Notes: generated from the letters alone by a model not told the origin. Shown: positions 7,478 through 16,756, counted from the stretch's first letter. The stretch: 23,620 nucleotides of DNA from SVKR01 sp963649145 (GCA_963649145.1 CAVJGI010000024.1:1-23620); one strand, 5' to 3'. A program made the numbers and translations.

Positions 7478-7654
7478 TCATCCGGGACCCGCTTCGCTGG
7501 GCTCCCGGATGAAAAGGATTCACTCCGCTCAGCGCACGCCCCTTCGGGGCGCACGTTCCCTCCGCGCAGAGTATTTTTCGGCACGCACGTGTCGCGCCGA
7601 AAAATGAATTGAACTCTATTCGCGCCTGCGGGCGCGAACTCTGCGAGGCTTTTT
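7478..7654 (+). repeat. Structured repeat, copy A (possible conserved RNA)
   Basis: This is a 177-base element, homologous to 13874-14084 read on the minus strand. Stem P1 is TCATCCGGGA (7478-7487) with TCCCGGATGA (7503-7512), a perfect 10 bp. Then come CTCCGCTCAGCGCACGCCCC and CTCCGCGCAGAGT blocks. An outer stem CGCAGAGT (7565-7572) with ACTCTGCG (7638-7645) closes two hairpins: ATTTTTCGGC/GCCGAAAAAT (7573-7582, 7596-7605) and TTCGCGCC-TGCG-GGCGCGAA (7619-7638). The element ends GAGGCTTTTT, a T-tract after the closing stem, so it may terminate transcription. The two copies differ by compensatory pairs in two stems. No coding potential is evident. Confidence 0.8.
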
Positions 7655-7692
7655 CCCGAAATGTTTTCTCTCCCTTTCTCTTTTCTCCCTAT

Positions 7693-7741
7693 GGCCCGTT
7701 CGCCCCGATCGGCGGGCGGGCCACATCTTTTACTCTTTTTT
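7693..7741 (+). terminator. Possible terminator after hsp20 and repeat A
   Basis: An interrupted stem pairs GGCCCG (7693-7698) with CGGGCC (7717-7722) and an inner CGCC/GGCG, followed by a T-rich tract. It lies between repeat A and the hrcA promoter. The stem is imperfect. Confidence 0.45.
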
Positions 7742-7775
7742 AATGAATAAAGCGTAAAATCTTGCGCCGATGGGC

Positions 7776-7804
7776 TTGACAAACGCGGCGGAGTGTAGTA
7801 GATT
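7776..7804 (+). promoter_or_regulatory. Sigma-A promoter of the hrcA-grpE-dnaK-dnaJ operon
   Basis: Consensus TTGACA (7776-7781), a 17-base spacer, and TAGATT (7799-7804). The last two bases of the -10 are the first two of the CIRCE, so bound HrcA would block polymerase. Confidence 0.85.
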
Positions 7805-7829
7805 AGCACTCGAAGGGCGAGAGTGCCAG
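7803..7829 (+). promoter_or_regulatory. CIRCE operator of the hrcA operon (imperfect right arm)
   Basis: TTAGCACTC (7803-7811), nine bases, GAGTGCCAG (7821-7829). The left arm is perfect and the right arm differs at two positions from GAGTGCTAA. Confidence 0.9.
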
Positions 7830-7873
7830 CAGACGCCGCGCCCGACTGCGAAGCAAGGGAGGCGCAAGGCGCG

Positions 7874-8980
7874 ATGGCGGAGCTCAGCGAGCGGAAAAAG
7901 AAAATACTGACCGCGGTCGTCGAGGAATACATCGCCACCGCCGAGCCCGTCGGCAGCAAGCACATCGCCGAAAAAGCGGGGCTGAACGTCAGCTCAGCGA
8001 CCGTGCGAAACGAGCTCGCGGACCTGACCGAGATGGGCTATCTCGACCAGCCGCACACGAGCGCCGGCCGCGTGCCGACCGCGCAGGGCTACCGGCTCTA
8101 TGTCAACGAGCTGATGGAGCGCCACAAGCTCTCCATCGAGGAGACGGAGGAGCTCAACCGGAGCCTGAACCTCAAGGTCAAGCAGCTCGACAAGATGATG
8201 GGCGACGTCGGACGCATCGCCGCGGAGATGACGAACTATCCCGCGCTGGCGCTCGCGGCGCAGACGCCGGACACCATCCGCCGCTTCGACCTCATCTATG
8301 TGGACGCGAACACCTTTATCATTGTCGCCCTGCTGGGCAGCAACAAGGTCAGAAACAAGCTCGTCCACCTGCCCTTCTCCGTCGAGCAGGCGATGATCAC
8401 GAAGCTCTCCACCGTCTGCAACGCGAGCTTCACGAACGTGACGGAGGACCAGATCACGCCGGTGCTCATTTCGAGCGCGGAGCGCGCCGTGGGAGACACG
8501 ATGGGTCTCGTCGCGGCGGTCGCCGCCTTCGCGATGGAGGCGCTCAGCGAGACCAAGGGCGGGCAGGCGGTCATCTCCGGCGAGAGCAAGCTGCTCCAGC
8601 TGCCGGAGTTCCGCGACCCGGACAAGGCGCACGAGCTGATGAGCTACCTCTCCGACGCGGAGCATCTCTCCGCCCTGCCGGGGCAGGACTTCGGCGACGG
8701 AGTCAAGGTGCTCATCGGACCGGAAAATATCGCCGAGGAGCTCCGCGATTCGAGCGTCATCCTCGCGAAATATGACGCGGGGGACGGGATGCAGGGCGTC
8801 ATCGGCGTCGTGGGTCCCACCAGAATGGATTACTCGCGGGTGGCAGCAAAGCTCAGCTACCTCGCCAGCGGGCTCAGCAAGGTCCTCGCCGAGAGCGGCG
8901 CGGACGCACTGCCCGGCTTCGGCAAGCTGATGATCCCGGAGCAGACGGATAAGAAACAAGGAGGAAGCAATGGCAGCTAA
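7874..8980 (+). CDS. hrcA: Heat-inducible transcription repressor HrcA
   Basis: HrcA is a dimeric repressor that binds CIRCE and is kept active by GroEL; heat titrates the chaperone and frees the operon. I choose ATG 7874 behind GGGAGG, giving 368 residues beginning MAELSERKKKIL, the normal HrcA start. A GTG at 7823 is in frame but lies inside the CIRCE. The N-terminal winged helix-turn-helix covers about 5-75 (EPVGSKHIAEKAGLNVSSAT, then HTSAGRVPTAQGYR). The C-terminal GAF-like domain ends with the conserved IGPENIAEE and GVIGVVGPTRMDYSRV. The gene overlaps grpE by 11 bases. It is the first gene of a canonical hrcA-grpE-dnaK-dnaJ operon. Confidence 0.97.
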   Translation: MAELSERKKKILTAVVEEYIATAEPVGSKHIAEKAGLNVSSATVRNELADLTEMGYLDQPHTSAGRVPTAQGYRLYVNELMERHKLSIEETEELNRSLNLKVKQLDKMMGDVGRIAAEMTNYPALALAAQTPDTIRRFDLIYVDANTFIIVALLGSNKVRNKLVHLPFSVEQAMITKLSTVCNASFTNVTEDQITPVLISSAERAVGDTMGLVAAVAAFAMEALSETKGGQAVISGESKLLQLPEFRDPDKAHELMSYLSDAEHLSALPGQDFGDGVKVLIGPENIAEELRDSSVILAKYDAGDGMQGVIGVVGPTRMDYSRVAAKLSYLASGLSKVLAESGADALPGFGKLMIPEQTDKKQGGSNGS

Positions 8981-9479
8981 GAAAAAGAGCGAGTCCCCCG
9001 CCGGGGACGAGACGAAGGACCAGCAGCCCGCCGCGGAGGAGACCGTCCCCGCCGCGGAGACGGAAAAGCAGCCCGCCGAGAGCGAGCGCTATCTCCGGCT
9101 GATGGCGGAATTCGACAACTACAAAAAGCGCAGCGTCAAGGAGCGCGAGAGCATCTATACCGACGTCCGCGTGGACACGGTGAGCCGCTTCCTGCCGGTT
9201 TACGACAATCTGGAACGCGCCCTGCGCGCGGAGACGGCGGACGAGGCGTATAAGAAGGGCGTCGAGATGACCTTCAACCAGCTGATGGACGTGTTCGGAA
9301 AGCTCGGCGTCGAGCCCATCGAGAGCGTCGGCAAGCCCTTCGACCCGAATCTCCACAACGCCGTGATGCACGTGGAGGACCCCGACCGCGGCGAAAACGA
9401 GATCGTCGAGGAGTTCCAGAAGGGATTCAAGATCGGCGACAAAGTCATTCGATTCTCTATGGTCAAAGTGGCCAACTAA
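8970..9479 (+). CDS. grpE: Nucleotide exchange factor GrpE
   Basis: GrpE releases ADP from DnaK and so drives the chaperone cycle. It has 169 residues; ATG 8970 follows GGAGGAAGCA and lies inside the end of hrcA, so the two are probably translationally coupled. The first about 35 residues are a disordered Glu/Ala/Pro tail. A long helix then begins YLRLMAEFDNYKKRSVKERE, the family hallmark. The C-terminal beta domain shows LGVEPIESVGKPFDPNLHNAV and ends VIRFSMVKVAN, like other GrpE proteins. Confidence 0.97.
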   Translation: MAAKKKSESPAGDETKDQQPAAEETVPAAETEKQPAESERYLRLMAEFDNYKKRSVKERESIYTDVRVDTVSRFLPVYDNLERALRAETADEAYKKGVEMTFNQLMDVFGKLGVEPIESVGKPFDPNLHNAVMHVEDPDRGENEIVEEFQKGFKIGDKVIRFSMVKVAN

Positions 9480-9527
9480 ATAAATCTAAGTAAAAACATT
9501 CATCTTTTTATCAGGAGGAATTTTATT

Positions 9528-11390
<1,863 letters not shown>

Positions 11391-11418
11391 GATCCTGAGT
11401 ATCTGGGAAAACCAGCAA

Positions 11419-11468
11419 TCGCCGAAGGCGGGTGTTCTTACCCGCCTTCGGCGAAATCCGCGTTTTTT
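11419..11468 (+). terminator. dnaK-dnaJ intergenic hairpin (attenuator or mRNA stabiliser)
   Basis: A perfect 15-bp stem (TCGCCGAAGGCGGGT at 11419-11433, loop GTTCTT, arm 11440-11454) is followed eight bases later by six T (11463-11468). The spacing is too long for a standard strong terminator. Partial read-through or protection of the dnaK 3' end would lower dnaJ relative to dnaK. It ends 15 bases before the dnaJ ATG, next to the ribosome site AAGGAAG. Confidence 0.7.
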
Positions 11469-11483
11469 GTAAGGAAGCAAGCT

Positions 11484-12623
11484 ATGGCTGATAAACGTGA
11501 TTATTACGAGGTGCTCGGACTGAGCAAGGGCGCCTCCGACGACGAGATCAAGAAGGCTTACCGCAAGCTCGCGAAGGAGTATCACCCGGACCTCCACCCC
11601 GGCGATAAGGCGTGCGAGGAGAAGTTCAAGGAGATCGGCGAGGCGTACGAGGTCCTCTCCGACCCGGACAAGAAGGCGAAATACGACCAGTTCGGCCACG
11701 CCGCGTTCGACCCCAGCGCCGGCTACGGCGGGGGCGGCGCTTACGGCGGCGGCTTCGGCGGCTTCGGAGACTTCGGCGATCTCGGCGATATTCTGGGCAA
11801 CATCTTCGGCGGCGGCTTCGGCGGCGGGAGCAGTGCCCAGCGGCGCAACGCGCCCCAGAAGGGCGAGAATATCCGCGTGCGCGTCTCCGTCAGCTTTGAG
11901 GAGGCGGCGTTCGGCTGCAAGCGCGAGGTCACGGTCCCGCGCATCGAGGACTGCGAGGAGTGCCACGGCACGGGCTGCAAGCCCGGCACGAGCCCGGAGA
12001 CCTGCCCGGACTGCAACGGCACCGGCACGGTCCGCACCCAGCAGCGCACGCCCTTCGGCGTGATGAGCGCCACGAACCCCTGCCGTCGCTGCGGCGGCAC
12101 CGGCAAGCTCGTGAAGGACCCCTGCCCGAAATGCAATGGCAAGGGCAAGGTCCGCCGCCAGCGCACCATCTCCGCCAACATCCCCGCCGGCATCGACGAC
12201 GGGCAGACCATTTCCCTGCGCGGTCAGGGCCACGCCGGGATGAACGGCGGTCCCGCGGGCGACCTGCTCATCACCGTCGCGGTGAAGGCGCACCCGCTCT
12301 TCGAGCGCGACGGCAGCAGCGTGCTGCTTGAGCTGCCCATCTCCTTCGTGCAGGCGGCGCTCGGCGCGGAGGTCGAGGTCCCGACGCTCGACGGCCGCGT
12401 GAAGTACACCATCCCCGAAGGCACGGAGACCGGAACCACCTTCCGTCTGCGCGGCAAGGGAATCCCCTACTTAAACGGCTCCGGCCGCGGCGACCAGTTC
12501 GTCACCGTCTTCATCGAAACGCCGAAAAACCTCACCAAGGAGCAAAAAGAGCTCCTCCGCCAGTTCGGAGAGTCCACCGGCAGCAGCGACGGCGTCAAGG
12601 CGAAGAAAAAGAAGAGATTATGA
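11484..12623 (+). CDS. dnaJ: Co-chaperone DnaJ (Hsp40, type I)
   Basis: DnaJ delivers unfolded substrates to DnaK and stimulates its ATPase. It has 379 residues. The J domain at about 5-70 has the essential HPD at 34-36 (KEYHPDLHPG). A long Gly/Phe linker follows at about 75-118, with GGG and GGFGGFGDFGD runs. Four CxxCxGxG zinc repeats follow: CEECHGTG, CPDCNGTG, CRRCGGTG and CPKCNGKG. The C-terminal beta-sandwich domains include RIDVP-like segments (IPAGIDDGQTISLRGQG, VPTLDGRVKYTIPEGTETG). It is last in the hrcA operon, and its stop codon is followed immediately by a terminator. Confidence 0.98.
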   Translation: MADKRDYYEVLGLSKGASDDEIKKAYRKLAKEYHPDLHPGDKACEEKFKEIGEAYEVLSDPDKKAKYDQFGHAAFDPSAGYGGGGAYGGGFGGFGDFGDLGDILGNIFGGGFGGGSSAQRRNAPQKGENIRVRVSVSFEEAAFGCKREVTVPRIEDCEECHGTGCKPGTSPETCPDCNGTGTVRTQQRTPFGVMSATNPCRRCGGTGKLVKDPCPKCNGKGKVRRQRTISANIPAGIDDGQTISLRGQGHAGMNGGPAGDLLITVAVKAHPLFERDGSSVLLELPISFVQAALGAEVEVPTLDGRVKYTIPEGTETGTTFRLRGKGIPYLNGSGRGDQFVTVFIETPKNLTKEQKELLRQFGESTGSSDGVKAKKKKRL

Positions 12624-12654
12624 AAAAAGCACCCCCGCGTGGGGTGCTTTTTTT
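12623..12654 (+). terminator. Intrinsic terminator of the hrcA-dnaJ operon
   Basis: The stem AAAAAAGCACCCC (12623-12635) pairs with GGGGTGCTTTTTT (12641-12653) around a 5-base loop and ends in seven T (12648-12654). It begins at the last base of the dnaJ stop codon. Confidence 0.92.
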
Positions 12655-12682
12655 GCGCGCGTTTCAAAAAGTCGCCGCGAAG

Positions 12683-12888
12683 CGCCCTTGGCTCCCCCTC
12701 TGGGGGAGCTGGCAGCGCGAAGCGCTGACTGAGAGGGCTTCGCTTGCGAAATTGCTGTGTTTGGATGGTTGGCGCGTAGGGGATGGCGTCCCGGCAAAAC
12801 ATCATTGGAAGCTTGGCTGTTGGCGGAAGCTTGCAGCCCTCTCAGTCAGCTTCGCTGACAGCTCTCCCAGAGGGAGAGCCAAGGGGCG
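12683..12888. repeat. Dispersed inverted-terminus element, copy 1 (MITE-like)
   Basis: A roughly 206-base element with near-perfect inverted ends. The left end reads CGCCCTTGGCTCCCCCTCTG and the right end, reversed, reads CGCCCCTTGGCTCTCCCTCT. Each end is itself a hairpin (CTCCCCC-TCT-GGGGGAG; CTCTCCC-AGA-GGGAGAG). A second inverted pair, CTGACTGAGAGGGC/GCCCTCTCAGTCAG, lies inside. The central 90 bases are variable between copies. It sits between the convergent genes dnaJ and pdxK. The open frames through it are repeat translations. The rest of the gap (12889-12936) has nothing clear. Confidence 0.88.
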
Positions 12889-12936
12889 TGAGCGCACCGG
12901 GGCGTCTTGCGCTTTAATAAGGCTTTTTTGATCGCC

Positions 12937-13770
12937 TTACACCTTCCCCAGCGCACGGAGCAGACCCGGGAGCTCCGGCTCGAACTCTACGCCGTACCAG
13001 TGCTCCGGGTCCTGCACGGTGCGCTCGATGCATGCTACGACGAAGTCCGCCGCGATGCGCGCGGCGTCGATCGGGCTTCTGCCGCCCAGCAGCGCGCCGG
13101 TGAAGGCGGAGGCGAACACGTCGCCCGTGCCGTGGCAGCCGGTCGTGAGCTTTTTGTGGCGGTAATGCTCCGCCGCACCGCCGCGATAGACTGTAACGCC
13201 GGTCGTCTCCGCGTCGAAGCTGACGCCCGTGAGCACCACTGTCTGCCCCGGCGCGGCGACGGCGCGCAGCAGCGCGTCGATATACGCCTCGTCATAGGTC
13301 TCGCGGTAAGGCACCCCGGAGAGCAGGCACGCCTCCGTCACGTTCGGCAGCAGGAAGTCCGCCGCCGCCGCGAGCGGGCGCATCGCCGCGACGAAATCGT
13401 CGTCAAAGCCGGGATAGAGCTTCCCGTTATCCGCCATCGCGGGGTCCGCGATGAGCAGCCCCTCCGGGCGGCAGAGCGTTTCCGCGATATCCAGCACATA
13501 GCCGATCTGCGCCGCGGAGCCGAGATAGCCAGTGTAAACCGCGGAAAAGCGCAGCCCCTCGCGCTCCCAGTGGGCGCGGACGGCGGGCATGTCCTCCGTC
13601 AGATCACGGAAGGTCCAGCCGGAAAATCCGCCCGTGTGGGTGGAGAGCACCGCACTCGGCAGCACCGCCGTCTCCAGCCCGCAGGCGGACAGGATCGGCA
13701 GCGCCACCGTCAGCGAGCACTGCCCCACGCAGGAAATGTCCTGCACCGTCAAAATTCTCTGATAAGCCAT
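12937..13770 (-). CDS. pdxY: Pyridoxal/pyridoxamine kinase (PfkB/ribokinase superfamily)
   Basis: This salvage enzyme phosphorylates pyridoxal or pyridoxamine towards the cofactor pyridoxal phosphate. I choose ATG 13770 behind GGAGGGG on the minus strand, giving 277 residues starting MAYQRILTVQDISCVGQCSL, the usual start. Family motifs are the N-terminal DISCVGQCS, the GYLGS segment at 81-85, DPAMADNGKLY at 109-119, NVTEA at 143-147 and the anion-hole/catalytic block TTGCHGTGDVFASAF with the catalytic base Asp217. pdxY, pdxK and a thiD-like role are hard to separate by motifs; the CHGTGD block favours the pyridoxamine kinase group. It appears to be a single-gene unit with its own promoter. 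Confidence 0.85.
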   Translation of the reverse strand: MAYQRILTVQDISCVGQCSLTVALPILSACGLETAVLPSAVLSTHTGGFSGWTFRDLTEDMPAVRAHWEREGLRFSAVYTGYLGSAAQIGYVLDIAETLCRPEGLLIADPAMADNGKLYPGFDDDFVAAMRPLAAAADFLLPNVTEACLLSGVPYRETYDEAYIDALLRAVAAPGQTVVLTGVSFDAETTGVTVYRGGAAEHYRHKKLTTGCHGTGDVFASAFTGALLGGRSPIDAARIAADFVVACIERTVQDPEHWYGVEFEPELPGLLRALGKV

Positions 13771-13798
13771 AAAAGCCCCTCCGATCAGCATTTGCGCC

Positions 13799-13807
13799 AT
13801 TCTACCA
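13799..13807 (-). promoter_or_regulatory. Candidate extended -10 promoter of pdxY
   Basis: On the minus strand TGGTAGAAT gives TG-N-TAGAAT, an extended -10, about 30 bases before the pyridoxamine kinase ATG. No good -35 lies 16-18 bases upstream. Confidence 0.45.
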
Positions 13808-13873
13808 CCGCCCGCCCCCAAAGAAAAGTACCCGCGCGATGATTTTACAAAGGCTTTACAGAAAATAAACGTG

Positions 13874-14084
13874 AAAAAGCCTCGCAGAGTTCGCGGCGCG
13901 CACGCCGCGAATAAAGTCTAATCCATTTTTCGGCGCGACCCGTGCGTGCCGAAAAATACTCTGCGCGGAGGGAACGTGCGCACCGAAGGGGCGTGCGCTG
14001 AGCGGAGCGTTCCCCTTCTCAACCGAGAGCCCAGCGCCCTAAAGGACTAGCGCCTTCGGCGCGTCGTTAGCGGGTCTCGGTTGA
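13874..14084 (-). repeat. Structured repeat, copy B (inverted relative to copy A)
   Basis: Homologous to 7478-7654 when read on the minus strand. P1 here is TCAACCGAGA (minus strand, 14084-14075) with TCTCGGTTGA (14028-14019). Against copy A two pairs have changed on both sides (T-A to A-T, G-C to A-T). The P1 loop is expanded by about 35 bases holding its own GCGCC-GAA-GGCGC hairpin. The outer stem CGCAGAGT/ACTCTGCG (13883-13890, 13958-13965) and the ATTTTTCGGC/GCCGAAAAAT hairpin are conserved. The other hairpin reads TTCGCGGCG-TGCG-CGCCGCGAA, one pair longer with different but still paired bases and the same loop. The T-tract end is conserved. It lies 3' of the esterase gene and upstream of pdxY. 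Confidence 0.8.
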
Positions 14085-14091
14085 TCGCAAT

Positions 14092-14121
14092 GATCCCCCG
14101 GTCCGTTCGGACCGGGGGATC
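14092..14121 (-). terminator. Strong hairpin after the esterase gene
   Basis: A perfect 13-bp GC-rich stem, GATCCCCCGGTCC (14092-14104) with GGACCGGGGGATC (14109-14121) and a 4-base loop, lies 31 bases past the esterase stop. No T-run follows on the minus strand, so it may protect the transcript end or act together with repeat B; it is not a classic terminator. Confidence 0.55.
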
Positions 14122-14152
14122 GCGCTGGGGTGATATGAAGGAATGAGGAAAA

Positions 14153-16597
14153 TCAGCGGTAGATCGTCGTGCCGGGGGTCGCGATGGCGGTCGCCGTCCA
14201 GACGGAGGAGAGCTGGCGGACGCCGAGGGCGGCGGGGGCAGCGATGGGCTCAAGCTCCAGAATGACATAATTGCCGGAGCCGGTCCCGCGGGCTGCACCG
14301 GTGCGCGCCGGGGCAGCGGAGATATAGGCGTTCGTAAGCTTGGCGCCGAGCTCGGTCGTGCCGTCAAAGAGCGCATAGCTGCTGCGGTTCACGAAATAGT
14401 CGGTGTAAGCCACGCCGCGGCTGTTTTCAACGGCGTCGCCCGCGAGGAAGATCTTCGCGCCCGCCATGTTCCGGTCATAGCCGACGGCGACGGCGGTCAG
14501 CTTTCCGTTTTCGACGATGGGCGTCCCGCCGGTGATCTTCGCGGCGCTGACGCCGGTCTGCCAGCTCATGCCCTCCGGCAGCCAGCCGCCGACGGCGTCG
14601 CAGACCTTGCTGAGATTCAGCCACGAGGTGTTATAAAACTGCGTGCCCGCGCCGGCTTTGCCGGTCAGGTAGTAAAACGGCTGCTCCGTGCCGGGGGCGA
14701 CGAAGGCGTTCACGAGGCGGCTTTCGTCCTGAATTTGGGTCTCGGCGAGCTCGAAGGGCTTGTTGAGATCGAGCTTTGCGCGCTCCATCTCGGTCTTGCG
14801 GCTCTGGGTCAGCAGCCACTCATAACCGGCGGTGAGGCGGCGCGGAGAATAGCCGTTGGAGCCGTCTTGGAACATCACCCAGTAGATGCCCTGCTGATTT
14901 TCGGTGTCCTTCAGGAAGGCGCGCATCTGCGCGTCCTGCTCCTCCAGATCGGCGTTGGCATCCACGGTGCAGCGCGGGATGGAGTAACCGGTGAGGTCGC
15001 TGTAGAGATAGCTCAGCTCCGTCCAAGTGTTGACGGAAAGGTTGTTGGCGGAGCGGTTCGTGATGAGGATATTGTCGTCGGAGATGAGGTAATAGTAGTT
15101 ATACGGGTCGTGGTCGTCATAGGACTTGTTCCCGTCATTGTCGTAGTGGTAGTTCCAAGTGATGGTGTCGTTGATGCGGTAATAGTGGCGCGTGGTGTTC
15201 TGGGCGGTCTCGTTGTAGGTGGACGCCATCATGCCGCGGGCGAACACGCCGTCCTTGTTGTAGTTCTGCGCCCACTGGTTCTCGAACATCCAGATACCGG
15301 CGAAGAAGTTGTCGCGGTTGCGGTTCGTCTCGGCAAGGATCATACCGCCGACGGACTGGCCGGTGCCGTAGACATAGTTCGGGTCCACGCTGTACCTTTC
15401 GATCAGCGTATCCCAGAGCTGCACGACCGCCTCATACTCCGCGGGCGTGCCGCCGTTGTCGTTCACGCGCTGGGTGATGGTCGGCACGACGACGATGAGG
15501 CCGTCCAGACCGTGGGTCTTCTTCACAAGCTCCTGCGCCCAGTCAGAGCTGTAAACGGAGGGACCGCGGGTCTGGAGCACGGACTCCATCGGGTGGGTCC
15601 CGGCGTTCGCGGCGGGGTTTTCCAGCGTTACCATAGCGTAGCGTCCGTCCGCATGCCAGTCGGCGGGGACGTAGAGCGCGTAGGCGAGGTCGATGTCCTC
15701 GTAAAGCCCGGTCTGCTCGCTGAAGCAGTGGTCCACGTGGAACGCCGCGCCGTCCGTCGGATATTTCTCCGCCTTCGCGCCGGTGTAGAAGTACCGGAAG
15801 CCCTCGATGCCCTCGATGGCGTAAGCGCCGTCGTTGACCTCCTTCACGGTCTGCCACTGCTTCTTCCACTCGTTGTAGCTTTCGACCATCGCGTAGTTTT
15901 TCGTCATTTCCATGCGGGGAGCGATCTTCGTCCCCGCGGCGGTCAGCTCGGTGAGCTGCTTCACGCCGACGCACATGCTGGTCGTGAAGGTCTGCTCGCT
16001 GGCGTGCTGATAGTCGGTGTAGACCTCAAGGATGACGTAATTGCCCTTGCCGCTGCCGCCGTCGGCGCTCACCTCCGGCTTGTCGTTGACGTAAACGCGG
16101 GTGATGTCGCCGATCTCGCCGTCGCCGAAGTTGCGGCTCTGGGCGTTCACCGCGACGGAGGTGTCGTTCAGCTCGACGGCGAAGGTGTTCTTGTCGACCT
16201 TTACGCCGCTGAGATCATAGGCATACTCCACGGCGATCGCCTTCACCTTCGGTCCGTCGACGTCCACGAAGCCGAGCGCCTTGACGCTGCGAATCGCCGT
16301 GTCCGCGGGAACGGTGTCCTTATAAATGCGCACCGTGCTCGCCGCATCGTCCCACAGCACCGTGCAGCCGAGGGCTTCGGCGAGGGCGCGGACGGGGAGG
16401 TAGGTGCTGTCGTTCAGGATGAACGGCTCGGTGCTGTTTCCGTTCGCGTCCTTGGGTTCAACGGTCTCGCCGTCGAGCGTGAGCTTGATGTCGCGGTAGG
16501 TGAGCTTGGCGTCCACGACGCCGGTCGCCGCCAGTACCGAGACGCTCAGAAGCGCCGCGACCAGTACGAGCAGCAGGATCTTGCGAAGCTTTTTCAT
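14153..16597 (-). CDS. Secreted multidomain esterase with stalk domain and two Ig-like domains
   Basis: The protein has 814 residues; ATG 16597 follows AAGGAGA on the minus strand. Residues 1-23 are a signal peptide. Residues about 28-95 match the copper-amine-oxidase N-terminal/stalk domain (KLTLDGETVEP, STYLPVRALAEALG, WDDAASTVRIYK); it is not an oxidase. Residues about 101-230 resemble the Ig-like N-terminal domain of EstA-type esterases (KVKAIAVEYAYDLSGVKVDK, GNYVILEVYTDY, VGVKQLTEL). The alpha/beta-hydrolase part spans about 290-600, with ALYVPADWH and the nucleophile motif GTGQSVGGM (Ser415). Residues about 683-814 repeat the Ig-like pattern (KLTAVAVGYDRNMAGAK, GNYVILELEP, LGVRQLSS). 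The substrate is unknown, possibly a short-chain or carbohydrate ester. There is no sorting signal at the C-terminus. A weak divergent promoter (TTCACA-N17-TGCTAA) may lie upstream. Triad Asp and His are not assigned. Confidence 0.8.
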   Translation of the reverse strand: MKKLRKILLLVLVAALLSVSVLAATGVVDAKLTYRDIKLTLDGETVEPKDANGNSTEPFILNDSTYLPVRALAEALGCTVLWDDAASTVRIYKDTVPADTAIRSVKALGFVDVDGPKVKAIAVEYAYDLSGVKVDKNTFAVELNDTSVAVNAQSRNFGDGEIGDITRVYVNDKPEVSADGGSGKGNYVILEVYTDYQHASEQTFTTSMCVGVKQLTELTAAGTKIAPRMEMTKNYAMVESYNEWKKQWQTVKEVNDGAYAIEGIEGFRYFYTGAKAEKYPTDGAAFHVDHCFSEQTGLYEDIDLAYALYVPADWHADGRYAMVTLENPAANAGTHPMESVLQTRGPSVYSSDWAQELVKKTHGLDGLIVVVPTITQRVNDNGGTPAEYEAVVQLWDTLIERYSVDPNYVYGTGQSVGGMILAETNRNRDNFFAGIWMFENQWAQNYNKDGVFARGMMASTYNETAQNTTRHYYRINDTITWNYHYDNDGNKSYDDHDPYNYYYLISDDNILITNRSANNLSVNTWTELSYLYSDLTGYSIPRCTVDANADLEEQDAQMRAFLKDTENQQGIYWVMFQDGSNGYSPRRLTAGYEWLLTQSRKTEMERAKLDLNKPFELAETQIQDESRLVNAFVAPGTEQPFYYLTGKAGAGTQFYNTSWLNLSKVCDAVGGWLPEGMSWQTGVSAAKITGGTPIVENGKLTAVAVGYDRNMAGAKIFLAGDAVENSRGVAYTDYFVNRSSYALFDGTTELGAKLTNAYISAAPARTGAARGTGSGNYVILELEPIAAPAALGVRQLSSVWTATAIATPGTTIYR

Positions 16598-16756
16598 ACA
16601 AAGTTTCTCCTTTTCTTTCCGATTTGACTTAAAATCCCGGTGCGGCGAGGGCTGATTTTCGTCGTTCTTGCCAACCTTGAGCCCATGTTTAGCAGGAAAT
16701 TGTGTGGGAAATGTGAAGGGATTCTGAGAAAAATGTGAGGACGGCAGGCACCCTCC

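Noticed and set aside
7823..7873. GTG 7823 as the hrcA start
   Set aside because: It lies inside the CIRCE near the transcription start and has no ribosome site; ATG 7874 gives the family N-terminus.
12620..12931. Small open frame through the dispersed repeat
   Set aside because: It is translated terminator and repeat sequence; no ribosome site and equivalent frames arise at each copy.
14153..16597. Copper amine oxidase
   Set aside because: Only the N-terminal stalk domain resembles that family; the catalytic part is an alpha/beta hydrolase with GQSVGG.
14735..16627. 630-codon open frame antisense to the esterase
   Set aside because: The minus strand has signal peptide, domains and ribosome site; the + frame is Val/Arg-rich without motifs.
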